This document shows, piece after piece, positions 49,881-61,950 of a stretch of 64,000 nt of DNA. Source of the stretch: Sphagnum compactum. Lineage: Eukaryota > Bryophyta > Sphagnopsida > Sphagnales. The stretch's first letter is position 1. Each line of letters begins with the position of its first letter. Location of the stretch: the NCBI GenBank assembly GCA_965153455.1, contig OZ234498.1, forward strand, positions 9,362,001-9,426,000, written 5' to 3'. The notes under the pieces were generated by a model. That model was given only the letters and a program-made list of their open reading frames with translations. It ran no database searches and was not told the origin of the DNA. A program made the translations under genes and the position numbers.

Positions 49881-52169
49881 AGCTAATCTGATTCTATAAC
49901 ATACACCGAACCTGATTCGAGCCTCATTTTATGGTATCCGAGCCTCCCGGTCTGGTGTAGTTACTAATGCCATAGTAAAATTAAATCAACTAACTTTTAT
50001 TTATTTATTTATACTTAAACTTCACACTCCTGTGCAACACTACTGATGATCAACTAAGGGAAAAAATGAATTGATTTTTGTAAAAATTAAGTTCCCTTCA
50101 AGTGAAAATATAGAATCACAACATTTGTATGTATAACTTGAATTAAATTGAATTCAAATTGAATTCAAATTTTATTTTTTTTAAAATGGTATGCAAATTG
50201 ATGTGAAAAATATTGAAAACCTGTTCTATGATGTTAGGGGGAAAAAAAAAAAAACTTTGAAAAGACACAAATTTGAAAGGGCACCTTTCAATTCCTCTTT
50301 ACTTGAGCATTAGTTAAACAAATTTCAATTTGAAAATATCATTCAAAAAGACGACTTATGAAATCTAAAGTTGTTCCACTTAAACGAGATCCAATGAATC
50401 AATGTCATTAGAATAAAGTAGATGTGAGGTTATGTAATAAGTAATGGCCATTGTGAATTTGATAAATGAAATAATATGTCCATACCGTAGCCTAGGGTCA
50501 GTTTCCACATTGACAAAACAAACAATTATTTTGTTCAAAAAATTAATTCGTGTTTAAAATTTGAAATTATTGAATTGGTCTATTTATTATGATATTGTCA
50601 CATGAGAAGTGAAATTAATTCAAAGTGTAGCCTATGATAATTATGATGATTTTCAACATGTCGACTTCATATTTTCACAAAAATTCATTTCACTATTTTG
50701 AGGATCATTTAACTACGAAACTGACCTTAGGGTGAGGTTTACAACATATTGAAAGTACTAGATAAGGATTTTAGGTTCAGAATAAGGTAGTCTTAAGATG
50801 GGTTTAACCTCCTATGATGACAACATGGCAAAGTTGGCTCTTGTTTTTTATTTACCATAGGTATGGTGTCAAGCACAAATAGGCTTCTTGGTTGCTGAAA
50901 ATCATCACAAATAATTAACTTCTTTTAACCATACAAGTCCAAATGGGCTTTGGTGTAGCCTGTGTGATGTTCACAAAAGGGTGCATCTAAGCTTAATGTT
51001 AAGTTTCTCTTGGATTTCAAACTTGGCTCTACAAGCTTATCATTCCCTACCATCAGAATCAAAACCACTCTTCAAAAGATGGTGTCGTCAAAAACATAAT
51101 CCTCTCCCAAAGGAATGGAAAAAAAGCACTTTTTGCTCTGCCAGTTCCACTTCTGATGTAAATCAACATATCTTTCATAAGAATGGAGAAATCTCCATTC
51201 TCATGATGAAGAAGAAACAGCAAGGTTAACTCTTCCTCAGGAAGGCACAGAAAGAACCAAACAAGGGAAGACAGAAACAAACAAAAAACACACACTGGTA
51301 TGAACAAAAGTGCCAGTCTCACACCTGCTCAGGGACCATCAACAGTAGTATGTATGTATGTGATGTAAATCAACAGTGGGAAGACTCTTGTGATACAAAT
51401 CAATGGTGGAAAACACCAATTACACTCTTGATCAGGCCCTGGTAGAACCCATTACCACCTGATGGAATGGCAGTCTCCACACTACTAGGCTCAATGCATT
51501 ACTAGGTGGCACCCCACTGGGCCCATAACCAGCTCCAGGGGCTGACATGCTGACATGTCTCTTCCTAATTGGACCTGCACACTCACATATTAAAGCTGCG
51601 TGAGTTTTGGGCTCTGCACTGTCTGAAGTGATCTGCATCCACCTGGTGAGCAGGTTATGGATGTAAACGTCACTGGTTATGTGTAGTAACTGGCAAGAGA
51701 GTGCTGGTTCCAGGAAATAGTCTCAGCATGCCTCAACTATTTCCCTTAACCAATGCCCCTTTGTTGGTTACCTAGTCCATTCCATAGTGTGTACTAGGTG
51801 GCAGTCCCGGTGATGATTAAACATGTTGAAATAAGCAAAGAAAGACTGGTTTGCAAGCATGGCCATTTTTGAATAAACAAGCTGGCATTCTAACATGGAG
51901 AACAATTCAACTCTCGGCACATGACAATAGTAAGTCCAAAATGTAACTCATAACCCAGTGTCAAACTGATGCATAGACAAAGCAATGATTGTGTCAAAGG
52001 CACATGTTAGCTGGTCAGAGATGTGAACCAACAAGAGCGACTCAAACATCGGCATTGGATTACACCACTAAGATGTTTGCTGTCAGTAAGTTACTTGTCC
52101 ATACATGCAGACAAAATGTGATCAACTTGCCTTGGATTTGTGCACTTGATTATTATGATTTATCCAAAA
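49881..52169. other. AT-rich gene-free stretch
   Basis: No gene recognised. AATTGAATTCAAATT words (about 50140–50180) resemble those in family X. A TATG tetranucleotide run lies near 51350. The segment 51635–51665 (CACCTGGTGAGCAGGTTATG and flank) recurs in inverted orientation near 56590–56620. Confidence 0.5.
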
Positions 52170-53404
52170 CTACACCATTAGCTCCTCAAGCTCAGCATCA
52201 AATATAAGATCATCTCCTTTTGCAAGGCTCCTTGCTTCGGCCAAGATCTGCTCCACGTCCACAAATTTCTCCTCCCTGGACTCAGCCTGCACATATACCG
52301 TTAGCAGGTCAGGCAGGTTGGATGAGAGGACCTGAAATGGCTCTGCAGAATAATTTGAGACTTTAACTGCCAAAACTAGCTCAGATGCAACACATTTAAG
52401 TCACACATTTAAAGTCAGTGGCAATGCATTTGGAATCATCTCTCAAAACCCAGACTGCCATGTTGGTGCCATAGCACCTGCAACTCCAGCCATTCACTAT
52501 TCTCTTTGTAGTAGTAGTGGTAGAACAAAATATGATGTGTGAAGAAAGTCAAATCTGCAGTAAGGTGAATCTGCAATAAGTTTGAATGGAACTGGTTTGC
52601 ACAAGCCTTGGTGCAAGCGTGAAGGTAATGAGAGTGATCCTAATTTGGGTGGCAACTGGAAATAACTCCTGCTACCATTTCTCCAGTTAGTATGCTGATC
52701 TGCCTAAGAATGTGGAAACTGAAGGAAAATCGGGTTGTCCTCACCACTCACCAAGAGTTCAGGGACCTCATTGACTACATCCTGCACAACATCACGTGTG
52801 ATTTTCCCTTCCATCTGCAATCATTCAACACTACTCTTTTCCATCAGTCGCCAGACTTTGACATAGTGAAGATTTTTGATAGAATCCATGTGGATGTAAT
52901 GTGTTTTCAAATAAGCTTTCCATCACAAGGAGATCCTAGAGTAGTTCTGTCAGTATGGACCAAATTTGCAGTGGTGTGTTTTTCCACAAGACCAAACTCA
53001 AGGCCAACATCTATGCTAAGATGCTTCAAGACATAATTCTGCATTGATGCTATACTCATGTATGTGGTCATGCATGAACAACTTTTGCAAAGCAGAAAAG
53101 AAAAAAGTAGAAAACATGTCGCAGAAAGAACAGTGAGGATTGAACTGACCTCACCATACTCATACTCTTTTTCAAATTCAAGCATAGTTGATTGTGCCAC
53201 CATGTTTGCAAATTCAGTTCCTACACCTGCAACATTGGGTTTGTTGCTGCCACTGCAGCTTCCACCACTGCTACCACCACCCCCTCCACAGCAGCTGCTT
53301 CCACCACCCTCTGATGTGGCCCGAACTACAGACGTTCCTTTAATCTGAGCTCCATTCCAACTTACACCCTGCTCACCAGCCAAAAAACACGTCTCAGAAA
53401 ACAT
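52170..53404 (-). CDS. Small spliced gene of unrecognised family with Gly/Cys-rich stretch
   Basis: Minus-strand exons 53150–53404, 52745–52814 and 52170–52366 join in frame to about 173 residues. A donor at 52752 is the stronger consensus but would break the frame into exon 3; the one at 52745 (G/GTGAGG) keeps it, so alternative splicing or a missed mini-exon is possible. An in-frame TAA sits immediately before the ATG, fixing the start. The product begins MFSETCFLAGEQGVSW, then has a Ser/Gly/Cys-rich linker (about residues 30–53, with CC and GSCSG), then a charged helical part: MLEFEKEYEYGE, ITRDVVQDVVNEVPELL, VSNYSAEPFQVLSSNLPDLL and an acidic C-terminus DAELEELMV. I recognise no family and assign no function. 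The frame is intact and conserved-looking, so I think it is expressed. Confidence 0.65.
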
Positions 53405-54098
53405 TTACACACATGGGACCAGCATGAAGGATGATCTGAACACTGGAATGTTCAGATATAAAAAGGCTCCTTCAATTTTTTCGTGAACATCAAAGGAAAG
53501 AGAGCGCAACATTTCACTTGGGAATCAAAAGAAACACCCACCATTCCCCTAAAAAAATTCCCAAGTTTTTACAGCAAAAAAAGGGGGAAAAAGACGGGGG
53601 GGAAAAACCCAAAGAAAGCAAAGATGAAAGAATCCCTACACAGTGTGGAGATGGACCTCTGAATCTCAGTGTAGCTGCCTTTCTCGTGAACTCCCGATCG
53701 CGTACGGAGATTTTGGATGGCAAACAGAAATTGATTGAGGTTTCCAGGTGTCGAGAATGGCAGGTAGCCATCGTCATTACACAAAGCTTCTTTCCAATTC
53801 GGAGCGGAAAATCCAGCGCCCCAAAAACAGAGAGAGACAGAGAGACAGAGGGAAAAAGAAAACAACAACAACAACAACAACAACAGAAGAGCAGAGCTGA
53901 GAGCAGAGGCAGAGAATCAAAACACAGCACAACACAGAGAGAATTCTTCACAAACAACTAATAACTTTTTCTGAAATCAGCCTCAACACCGAGGAAAAAA
54001 AAAATCCGCTTGGAAAACAAACTGAGAGCATCTCGGAGAAGAGCATTATCCTGTTCTTATTGGTCGCTTGTCTTCCGCGACGCTCGCAAGCGCGACAA

Positions 54099-54100
<2 letters not shown>
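53405..54100 (-). promoter_or_regulatory. Leader region of the unrecognised 52–53 kb gene
   Basis: Contains a CAA triplet run (53863–53883), which is CTGTTG/TTG-type on the coding strand, and purine-rich stretches. Frames open on both strands over the same interval (53514–53961) are composition by-products. The transcription start is probably near 54,000. Confidence 0.4.
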
Positions 54101-54148
<48 letters not shown>

Positions 54149-54150
54149 GA
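54101..54150. repeat. GA microsatellite grading into GAGC repeats
   Basis: About 18 GA units (54101–54137) followed by three GAGC/GCGA units. On the coding strand of the neighbouring gene this is a CT tract. Confidence 0.95.
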
Positions 54151-54155
54151 AAAGC

Positions 54156-54385
54156 CTACAGTGACGGATGAATGAGAGAGATGAAAAACCCTAATTCGAC
54201 GGATGGACGAGAGAGATGGAAAAACCTAATGTAACAGATGAACGAGAGAGATGCGAAACCCTAATTTGACGCAGGAACGAGAGAGATGGAAAACCCTAAC
54301 GTGACGAATGAACGAGAGAGATGGAAAACCCTAATGTGACGAAAGGAACGAGAGAGATGGAAAACCCTAATGTGATGGATGAAGG
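54156..54385 (+). promoter_or_regulatory. Six-unit 35-bp minisatellite carrying GAGAGA plus telobox in each unit
   Basis: Teloboxes AAACCCTAA lie at 54186, 54256, 54291, 54326 and 54362; a sixth, with one C lost, is at about 54221. The spacing is 35, 35, 35, 35 and 36 bp. Each is preceded by GAGAGAGATG or GAGAGAGATGG, and the units are linked by a GTGACGRATGAACGA-type word. The array starts just upstream of the probable start of the minus-strand gene at 52–53 kb, next to a GA tract. Known: GA repeats (BPC proteins) and teloboxes (TRB proteins) help recruit Polycomb complex 2 in Arabidopsis. A similar role here is inferred. Confidence 0.8.
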
Positions 54386-54554
54386 AAATACAAGAGTAAT
54401 ACACCACAGGAATGGACAATAGGCTCAATCCTGAAGAGTTGGGGATTGTGTGAGTGGAGAACGAAGCCTTCTTCTCATGTGTCTTGGACGACTCTCCAGG
54501 GTTGGTAGCAACATTTGCACCCTGACATTGCAAGGGAGCCTTGCTATCTGTGTT

Positions 54555-54804
54555 GTCAAACATCTCACCGTCGTCACTTGAAGAAAAATAGTCTTCGGTA
54601 CTGATAGCAGCAATGAATGCACACTAAAACATTATGGCAGCTTGCCTATCCATGTCATCAATCAAACATCTCATCGTTCGCTTGAAAAGGAGCTAGAGCT
54701 AGAACAAAATGGATAGGCACATTGAAAAATTATGGCAGCTTGTCTAATCCATATCATCAATCATACATCTCATCGTTCACTTGAAGAGGAGCTAGAGCTG
54801 GAAG
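54555..54804 (+). repeat. Three diverged ~98-bp units
   Basis: Copies at 54621–54704 and 54717–54804 share ATTATGGCAGCTTG, CATCAATCAWACATCTCATCG and GGAGCTAGAGCT, spaced 98 bp apart. An older partial copy (54555–54583) has TCAAACATCTCACCGTCG. Confidence 0.75.
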
Positions 54805-55354
54805 AAAACTCCATTTGCACAAAGAAAAAAACAAATGAAAAGGAGAAGACAAAGAGGAAGACAAAGAGCAAATGAGAAAAAGAGCAGAAAAAACAAAACA
54901 AAATGAGAAAGATTTGCAAAGAAGAGCTCGTACTTAGCTAGTCCTGTCTGAGAAAAGATTATGTTCTAAAACCTAAATCTACCTGGGAAACCCTAATCTT
55001 AAATCCTGGTTTCTTACTTCCAAAAGTTTGAAGCCCACATGACTAATAGAAAAAGTCTATGAGCTTTTTCCTACTAGTGACATAGCCTACCAAACCCTGA
55101 AAACTTTAACACACAAAGTTCATTTGGGCAGAGCCTGTACTTCCACAAAACAATTCTGCCTAATCCCTGGGTTTGTGAATGTGGTCCCCAGTCTTATGTT
55201 TGGCTGACAGTATTGATATTAGTAAACTGGGGATGAGATGGAGAACTGAGGATCAACTGGGCTCGAGACTGGGGACGAACTGAGGATAACTTCACAGAGT
55301 TAACGTTGATTGACACTTATATATAAGTAGGTTTACTAGGTAAGTAAATGCATA
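54805..55354. other. No recognisable gene
   Basis: A purine-rich stretch (54,820–54,920) followed by ordinary intergenic DNA with AAACCCTAA-type words near 54990. Nothing further seen. Confidence 0.5.
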
Positions 55355-55356
55355 TA

Positions 55357-55830
55357 CAGTAGAACCTCTATAATTTTATCACCTAGGGACCGACAGCCAG
55401 TGATAAAGTTTGAGAGGTTATAAGTTATGGGAGAGTTTGGAATTGTGAGGCGCAGGGTTCAAAAGTTGCAGGCTGCTCTTTTTTCCCATTTTTTTTGCAT
55501 TTTTGATCATCAAGGCAACCCGTCTTTGGCAAAGAAAAAGGGTGAAAAACATCTTAAGTCCAGCACAGTCTTAAACTTTGGCAGAGAAAAAAGGTGAAAA
55601 ACATCTTAAGTCCAGCACAGTCTTAAACAGAGGCCTATCACTAGCTATTTCCACCATAACTAATCGAGAAATAAACGAATTATAAAATTATAAAATTGTC
55701 GGGAAAGAGGAAAAGTGATAAGATATAAGAATATAAAATTTTTGCCTGGTCCCATTGATGGACCGGGCCGGAGTGATAAAATTTGAGAGGTTATAAAATT
55801 TGGGGGAATCAGTTTATAGAGGTTCTACTG
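55357..55830. mobile_element. 474-bp MITE with pogo/Emigrant-type ends
   Basis: The terminal inverted repeat CAGTAGAACCTCTATAA at the left matches TTATAGAGGTTCTACTG at the right and is flanked by TA on both sides (55355–55356; 55831–55832). From memory the end closely resembles the Emigrant/Lemi1 pogo-like ends of plants. Subterminal words GATAAARTTTGAGAGGTTATAA (near 55402 and 55774) and GGGACCG/GGTCCC follow. There is no transposase. The core carries a 52-bp tandem duplication (55541 and 55593, GGTGAAAAACATCTTAAG). Confidence 0.88.
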
Positions 55831-55832
55831 TA

Positions 55833-58800
55833 GATGTTTAGGGATGTAGTGTTATAGTGGCTACAACGTAGATACCTTTAGTGTTTAGTACCTACCTTCT
55901 AAATACAACCCTTAAGTATGTGGCCGGTAAAGCCCAATGCCACAAGCTTTAGAGGACTAATGGACTTCCAATGGATGGTGCCTGGTGGATGTTGGTTCGC
56001 TATGGCCCAATTTGATCTCTTTTTTGCATTCTGTCTGTGTACTGATCTTATGTTTCTATATTTTTTCACTGTCATTTTTGGGCCCTGATCCCCACATGGA
56101 CAAGGACTATCGCATTGGATCCAACTTTTGGAAGTTTTACCTTATTAGAATCGGTTTCACATTGGGTGAACCAGTTTCTTTGGTGAAAGTGTTTAGACTG
56201 TTTAGATTGGAACGGATTTTTTTGATGTTCAGAGTGTGGACACAGTAGGTAGACGTAGAGCATCTTATCTATTGGCAGGGCCAGCGTGTTTGTGATGCCT
56301 AGATTACATTTAGACAGTTGCATCTGATGTGCAAGATGTAATACCCCCAATCGTGGACTAGGCAACTGGCGAGGGGACATAGACTACTGTTTGGGAGGGC
56401 TGAGTGTAGTACTAGTTATGACAAAGCAGAGCCGAAGTTATGAGGTTCAGCCAACCAAAGACAGAACATTCAAAAAAGCTCTTAAGGAGGTTAAAAAAAA
56501 TGCAAGAAGCCAACAGAATATGTGAAATAACAGGGCAGTAACCAGCAGCCTCGACCTATTATTACCTGACATTACCAATGTCCTTTACATCCATAACCTG
56601 CTCACCAGGTGAATGTGGATCACTTTTCATCCATGCACAGAATGGATATGGATAGCTTTTGGTCCAAACAAATAGTGTTGCTGAGTGATGATCTCTGGCT
56701 TCACGAGAATGCTGACAATTGTACTAGATGATATCTATCCATAATAGTAATCAACACCTAGAATTTATTTATCAAATTGGGTCATTTGGTAAACCATTCA
56801 TTCAAAGCTGGGGGAATTTACTTTTGTTGCCTCTATCTATCAAAGAGGGAAAAGCCTAGTGTTGGGTGGGTATCACAAATGGCACCAAACCCCTGCCGGC
56901 CAGTTATCAGGGTGGTTGTTTATTCTCACAACTGCTGTTCTCACAAATAATAAGAGAACTTATTTATCTATTTGTAGCAACTACTAATAGCAAACCACCT
57001 GGACCAATCATTATGTTTGGCCAATAAACAACAGGGTGCAGCAAACAGATCATATTTATTACACTCTCTCTGGCAGGTGCACAACTTTGCTGTGCCTTTT
57101 ACTAGCCTCAGCAAACTGAGCAAATAAGCAAGAGCAAAATCATTTTCCTGAGCCAAACTAGCATATTTTGACTTTTCTTCACCTGATTGTAATGTGTAGG
57201 ATCACATATCGAGCACCGATGGGGATGCTCTTACAACTTATGATTTGGCATGAACCTATTATAGTTTGAAAGGCAATGGACTTTTGATAGGTAAAGACGT
57301 AAGAACTTGGTAAGTAGCATCAATTTGCAAGAGCGATGTAATAGACTTTTCAAAGTAAGCAAATACCTTGTTGGAGATGTTAGATTGTAACAATATTTAT
57401 TATCAAATGTCAAGGTTTGATGAAAAGCAAAAGAAAGAAGGCATGATAATACAACTTATAAACCTCCATCCTTTGGGTCAATGAGAGAGCAACAAAGGTG
57501 TCCATAAACTGCTTACATTGGACATAATCTAGCATCTTTTTAGAATTTCATTTCCCACTATACTATGAAAGTAAGGAACTCACAAATTCAATTTGGGAAA
57601 AAAAATCCAAACTCTGTCATAGTTTCAGATTCAAATTATTCATCTCACAAGGTGAAACTTTTTATATCTTTTTAAAAATCCAAATGGTTTTTTAAATGTT
57701 GTTTAAAGCATATTATAAATTCCACTTGTAATAAATGATTTGTCTTTTAATCAATATACACCCTATTCCCTTTTTTTTTCATTAGCCTAAGTTGAAAATG
57801 GTGACATTGTTGTAAGACCATAGTTTTCATGCAACCAACATGCACTCATGTGGGCCCAATTTTTCCTTTTGGGTTTTGGAGAAGGGGCGCGGGGGGGGGG
57901 GGGATTTTTGTTTCCAAATACGTCCCCATTGTGTGTTCTCAAAATGTTCCCCATATTCCTCAAGATGTTCCCAATAGCAACACACTTTTATGCCATATGC
58001 TTTTGCTAAAGTTGAACTTTCAAAAGCACCTTTGTGCTTTTATCGGCCAATGTTTCAAAAAAATTGTGATAGGACAATCAAAGTGGCTCTTTGAAAAAAA
58101 AAATTAAAAAATTGGGTGCATACATCTACAAAAACATTTTATTGATTGCATTCATCTTTGTCCTTGCTCCTACAACCAAAGTTATTTTTCTCTTTCCAAA
58201 GCTTCCTTCTTATGCTTATATTCCAACAATGTCTTCGAATATTGTTGTCATGTTTCATTCTATATCTCTTCTTTCTTCCGTGGCTCCTACCATTCCTTCT
58301 GTTGAGTCAACTCTTTCAGCTTCCACTTCATCTCCTTGTTTTTTGTGATCAAGTTTATCATTTTGACATTCACCTTCTCTTCCATCTTCGTTTTTTTTTC
58401 AGCCACTCATCCTTTTCCTATATTCTTCATGTCCTGCATGTTCTTTCTGTATTTATTGAAGCAATCCATGTTTCTCTCCTTTGACTATGGTCAATCTGAT
58501 TTTTAATGATTGCACTTATAAACCCAAATTACCCATTTTGAGGCTACAATGGCCATGGCTTGAAACATCTTTATAATTTTATTGCTCTCCATGACATCAA
58601 CTGCCATATCTTTCACAAATTTGAGTGTGAGATTGTGTAATGTTTCTTCCCTAGATGCTTCCCCTATGATACCATCTTATCATTCATCTACAGCTCTTGG
58701 CCAACTTCTAAAGTTTTTCTTTATGTTGACCTTAGTCAATTTTATGATGCCAAAATTGCAACTAGTCTATGAACATTAAGTGATGGTTCAATTAAAGTCA

Positions 58801-59462
58801 CTTGTGGTACCTAAAGTTTATGTTGTTGTTATTGATTTATCTATGCTTGTATATGTATATCATCATCATGCACCTCCATCTATGTATGAAAATCATACGT
58901 GTCATCCACTTCATCTCTAATTACATATGCTGATATTGTGTTTTAATTATTGCTTCAAATTGTGGTGATCTATTCCTTTCACTTTTCATCTGAAGTAGCT
59001 ATCCTTTCTTCTTCTACTCTTATGATGAACCGATTTCCTTATGTGGTTTAAAAGGAACATGCCTTGTAACCACTCCTAGAACTAAAACCTCAAATGGTCT
59101 CGTACTCCCTTTCATCAATTTCTAAGGTCATATGTTTTCCCTTCATTTCTTTCTTTATTTCAATCCTTCTTCAATTTTAAATCTATTTTTCCTTTTTTCC
59201 ATGGTTCGTGGGGATCCCATTAAAGTTCCTCTCTTAAATCTAGAACATGTTGTAATTCTTTTATTTCTGGTTTTTTTTTTGGGGGTTTCTATTTTTTCTA
59301 TATAGCCACAAATTCCACCTAAAACATATACCTGCACAACCACTCCAGAACCAACGTTGAATGACATGTTTCTTTCTTGTCCTCTTGTTTCTCATCCAAC
59401 TACATCTTCTCATGCATCTTCATCCATATGTCCAACTCATTGCATAGATTATTGAACATTTT
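55833..59462. other. Repeat-derived intergenic DNA
   Basis: No gene supported. Inside: an inverted copy of CACCTGGTGAGCAGGTTATGG (56590–56620 versus 51639–51660); a TAGTGTTGGGTGGGTATCA word near 56860 also present near 27662; a 13-G homopolymer (57891–57903); and T/C-rich small open frames (58091–58484) without motifs. Confidence 0.45.
57891..57903 (+). repeat. 13-G homopolymer in a GC-rich patch
   Basis: G13 preceded by GGGGCGC; potential G-quadruplex and a likely sequencing length error point. Confidence 0.9.
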
Positions 59463-59984
59463 TTATGCCAAATCCACCTCAATTCCTTCCTCCACCTTCA
59501 TGAATGTAAATGCATTATTGTTACTCATGTAATTCACCTTTTCTTTGTAATACACCACAAATATCATAGTTGGGTATTTAATGTTAAATGGCATTTTGAA
59601 CTTTTTTCCATTCCATTGATTTGCATTTGTATATGGTGGCTTAATACCATGATTGTATAACAAGTCTCCTACTACTAGTTTGTTCACTTGTCCCTTTGGG
59701 TCCTCAATGTACGCAACTTGACATACACAAAATGCATCAACCATCATTTGTTTGTTGATGACATACATTGTGCCATCTTTCCTAAAATAAATCTCAAATC
59801 TTTTGAACACAAAAGTGTTTAGAAATTCCACCAGAGATCTATGGTTTGGTTCCTTCCACTCAATGTCTAGTAATGTAACTAAACCTGCCTTATAGCCCAT
59901 GCCTCTTCTCCTTTTCTCATTTTTTTCCACATCTATTTTTTGAACCTGTTTGGAATAGTCTTGTTTGGTTGGGGTAAAAAACAT
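59463..59984 (-). CDS. 173-residue open frame, probably transposon-derived
   Basis: An intact frame from MFFTPTKQDYS to KVEEGIEVDLA, far longer than its AT-rich neighbours allow by chance. It contains NHRSLVEFLNTFVFKRFEIY, YVINKQMMVDAFCVC, YIEDPKGQVNKLV and FNIKYPTMIFVVYY. It resembles, from memory only, uncharacterised plant transposon-associated proteins that occur in many copies. It lies downstream (minus strand) of the gypsy integrase remnant, separated by about 2 kb of decayed DNA, so it could be an accessory ORF of the same element or belong to another. Function not assigned. Confidence 0.45.
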   Translation of the reverse strand: MFFTPTKQDYSKQVQKIDVEKNEKRRRGMGYKAGLVTLLDIEWKEPNHRSLVEFLNTFVFKRFEIYFRKDGTMYVINKQMMVDAFCVCQVAYIEDPKGQVNKLVVGDLLYNHGIKPPYTNANQWNGKKFKMPFNIKYPTMIFVVYYKEKVNYMSNNNAFTFMKVEEGIEVDLA

Positions 59985-61950
59985 TATTCTATAATTTAAG
60001 ATTTTAATCCCTCTCTATTTTAAAGTTTTTTAATCCATTACCCAAAGATTTTTTATTTATTTTTCATTTTTAGACACTAATGAATATTTCAAATCTAATT
60101 GAAATGGTGTGATAAACATTGATTGTTATCATGACTTTTGTTGTTGCGTCACCTTTGACACAATTTTTGTAACCTTTTAAACTTCTTGCATTTCTACAAT
60201 TAGTTGTTGTGCTACACCAATATTCTATTCATTTTTTTCGTCACTTGAATTTGAAATCTCCAATGGTTATTTCATTGTTGCACTTGTCCCCGTCGCCACT
60301 TTCGATGTTCTATTAGAAATATCTCTCTTCAAATATTCCAACATTGGTCGCATTGATTCTTAGATGTCATCTACAAACTAAAATGTTGCACTAATCTCTA
60401 CTTCAAACATTCTTCCTTCCTTCACATTCTAGTGATGATGGTGATTCCAACTATAAAATTACTATTAAAAACAAAATATTATACATTACCCCTCCTTCCT
60501 GTCTCTCCAGTTCTTCATACGTTTCTTGCTATCTTTCGGCAACTTTTTTTGCATACCTCTTTTTCACAAGTTTCTACATTCTTTTCCTTTCTACATTTTT
60601 TTGTGTTTCCTTGGCCCTCGCAATTCTCTATAATCTTTCAAGCATGTTCTTTTCACTCATGTTACAAAACACATTACAAACACAAAATGCAAACGCACTA
60701 CTAAGAAATCTAAACAACAACAAGAAATTCAATGACCACTCCCATTTTCTTGCTTTTTATTTTAGGGCAACCCACCATTTTTGTATTAGATAGTCATTTT
60801 TTCAAGCACCCCATTCAATTCATGATGACTTCTCTCTTGTACATCCACGTGGAAACAATTAACATCCTTTTCCACATATCAATAGTCCAAATGTATTGCT
60901 CCCTTCTTCATTCATCCTTATACAATTGTAGCCACATGTCCATTCATCCCTCACATTTTCTACCATGTGTACTAAAATATGTCCCAACTCATTAGCATAA
61001 TCAATTGATTGAACTGTTGAATTAGTTGATTCTTCGATAATTGTGACTGCCAGGTTATCAATCTCCATTTGTGATTGACATGCCACCATTTCAGACCATT
61101 TTTATCCTTATCTATTTTATTATCATTCTCAATCTTTTTTGTGATTGTTTTGTTGTTTGTGGTTTTCCCAATATATTAACATCTATACTTCAAAATCTTA
61201 TGTTTCAAATTCAATGAATTTATATGGTTTCAATTTGTTAATATTAACCAACACTAGATTTGGTTCAAAGTTAGTAAATGTCATTAACAATATCATATTA
61301 TTAAGCAACACATTTTATATTTTATAAGGTCCAAACCAATTCTTAGTGAACTTCTATTAACCCAATTTTTCAAGTGTGTATATACTAACTGATTGTTATC
61401 AACTAGTAACGGATGAAACAATATAATGTTGAGATTTAGTATAATTATTACAAAGTAACATGACTATAAAATAATTGATCTATTGAAATAACCAGTAACA
61501 GGTAACAAATGTTAACATAATTAGTGAGTTAAGTTAATTAGTAATTAGCCTTTATAGTAATCGATTATTAACAGTAATAAATTAGATTAAACATGTGACC
61601 AATAGTTGTTGTAATTTAAATTTAAGATTTACTAGCTAATTAAATTTAAAACAATGTTACATTTGGTATAAATAAAAGGATATGAGAATTGACATAGACA
61701 TATTTTTGGAACTTTTGGGAAAACTTTTGAACTTATCAGAACTTCTTTATTTTTTTAATTTGTAAGATCATTTTTTGCTTGTATTTTTGGTCTATGAACA
61801 GGTTCATTTAAAACTTGGATATCTTTATTTCATTCAATTTCAATGTAAGATAAAACTTAGTTTTGCTTTTGCATTTGGGAGAAAATAATTATGTCTAAAT
61901 TCTTGATATGAAGTAACCTATTGATAAAATCTAAACTAGAACAAAGAAGT
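59985..61950. other. Decayed AT-rich DNA between two minus-strand remnants
   Basis: Only short frames (for example 60859–61089 minus) without recognised motifs. Probably the body or LTR region of the gypsy-type element. Confidence 0.4.

Noticed and set aside
53514-53961. 147-codon frames on both strands over the same interval
   Set aside because: They are mirror frames over purine-rich leader DNA with triplet repeats; neither resembles a protein family.
54261-54563. 100-codon frame with repeating HIRVFHLSRSF peptide
   Set aside because: The peptide repeats only because the frame crosses the 35-bp minisatellite; a 36-bp spacing breaks regular coding and no homologue is evident.
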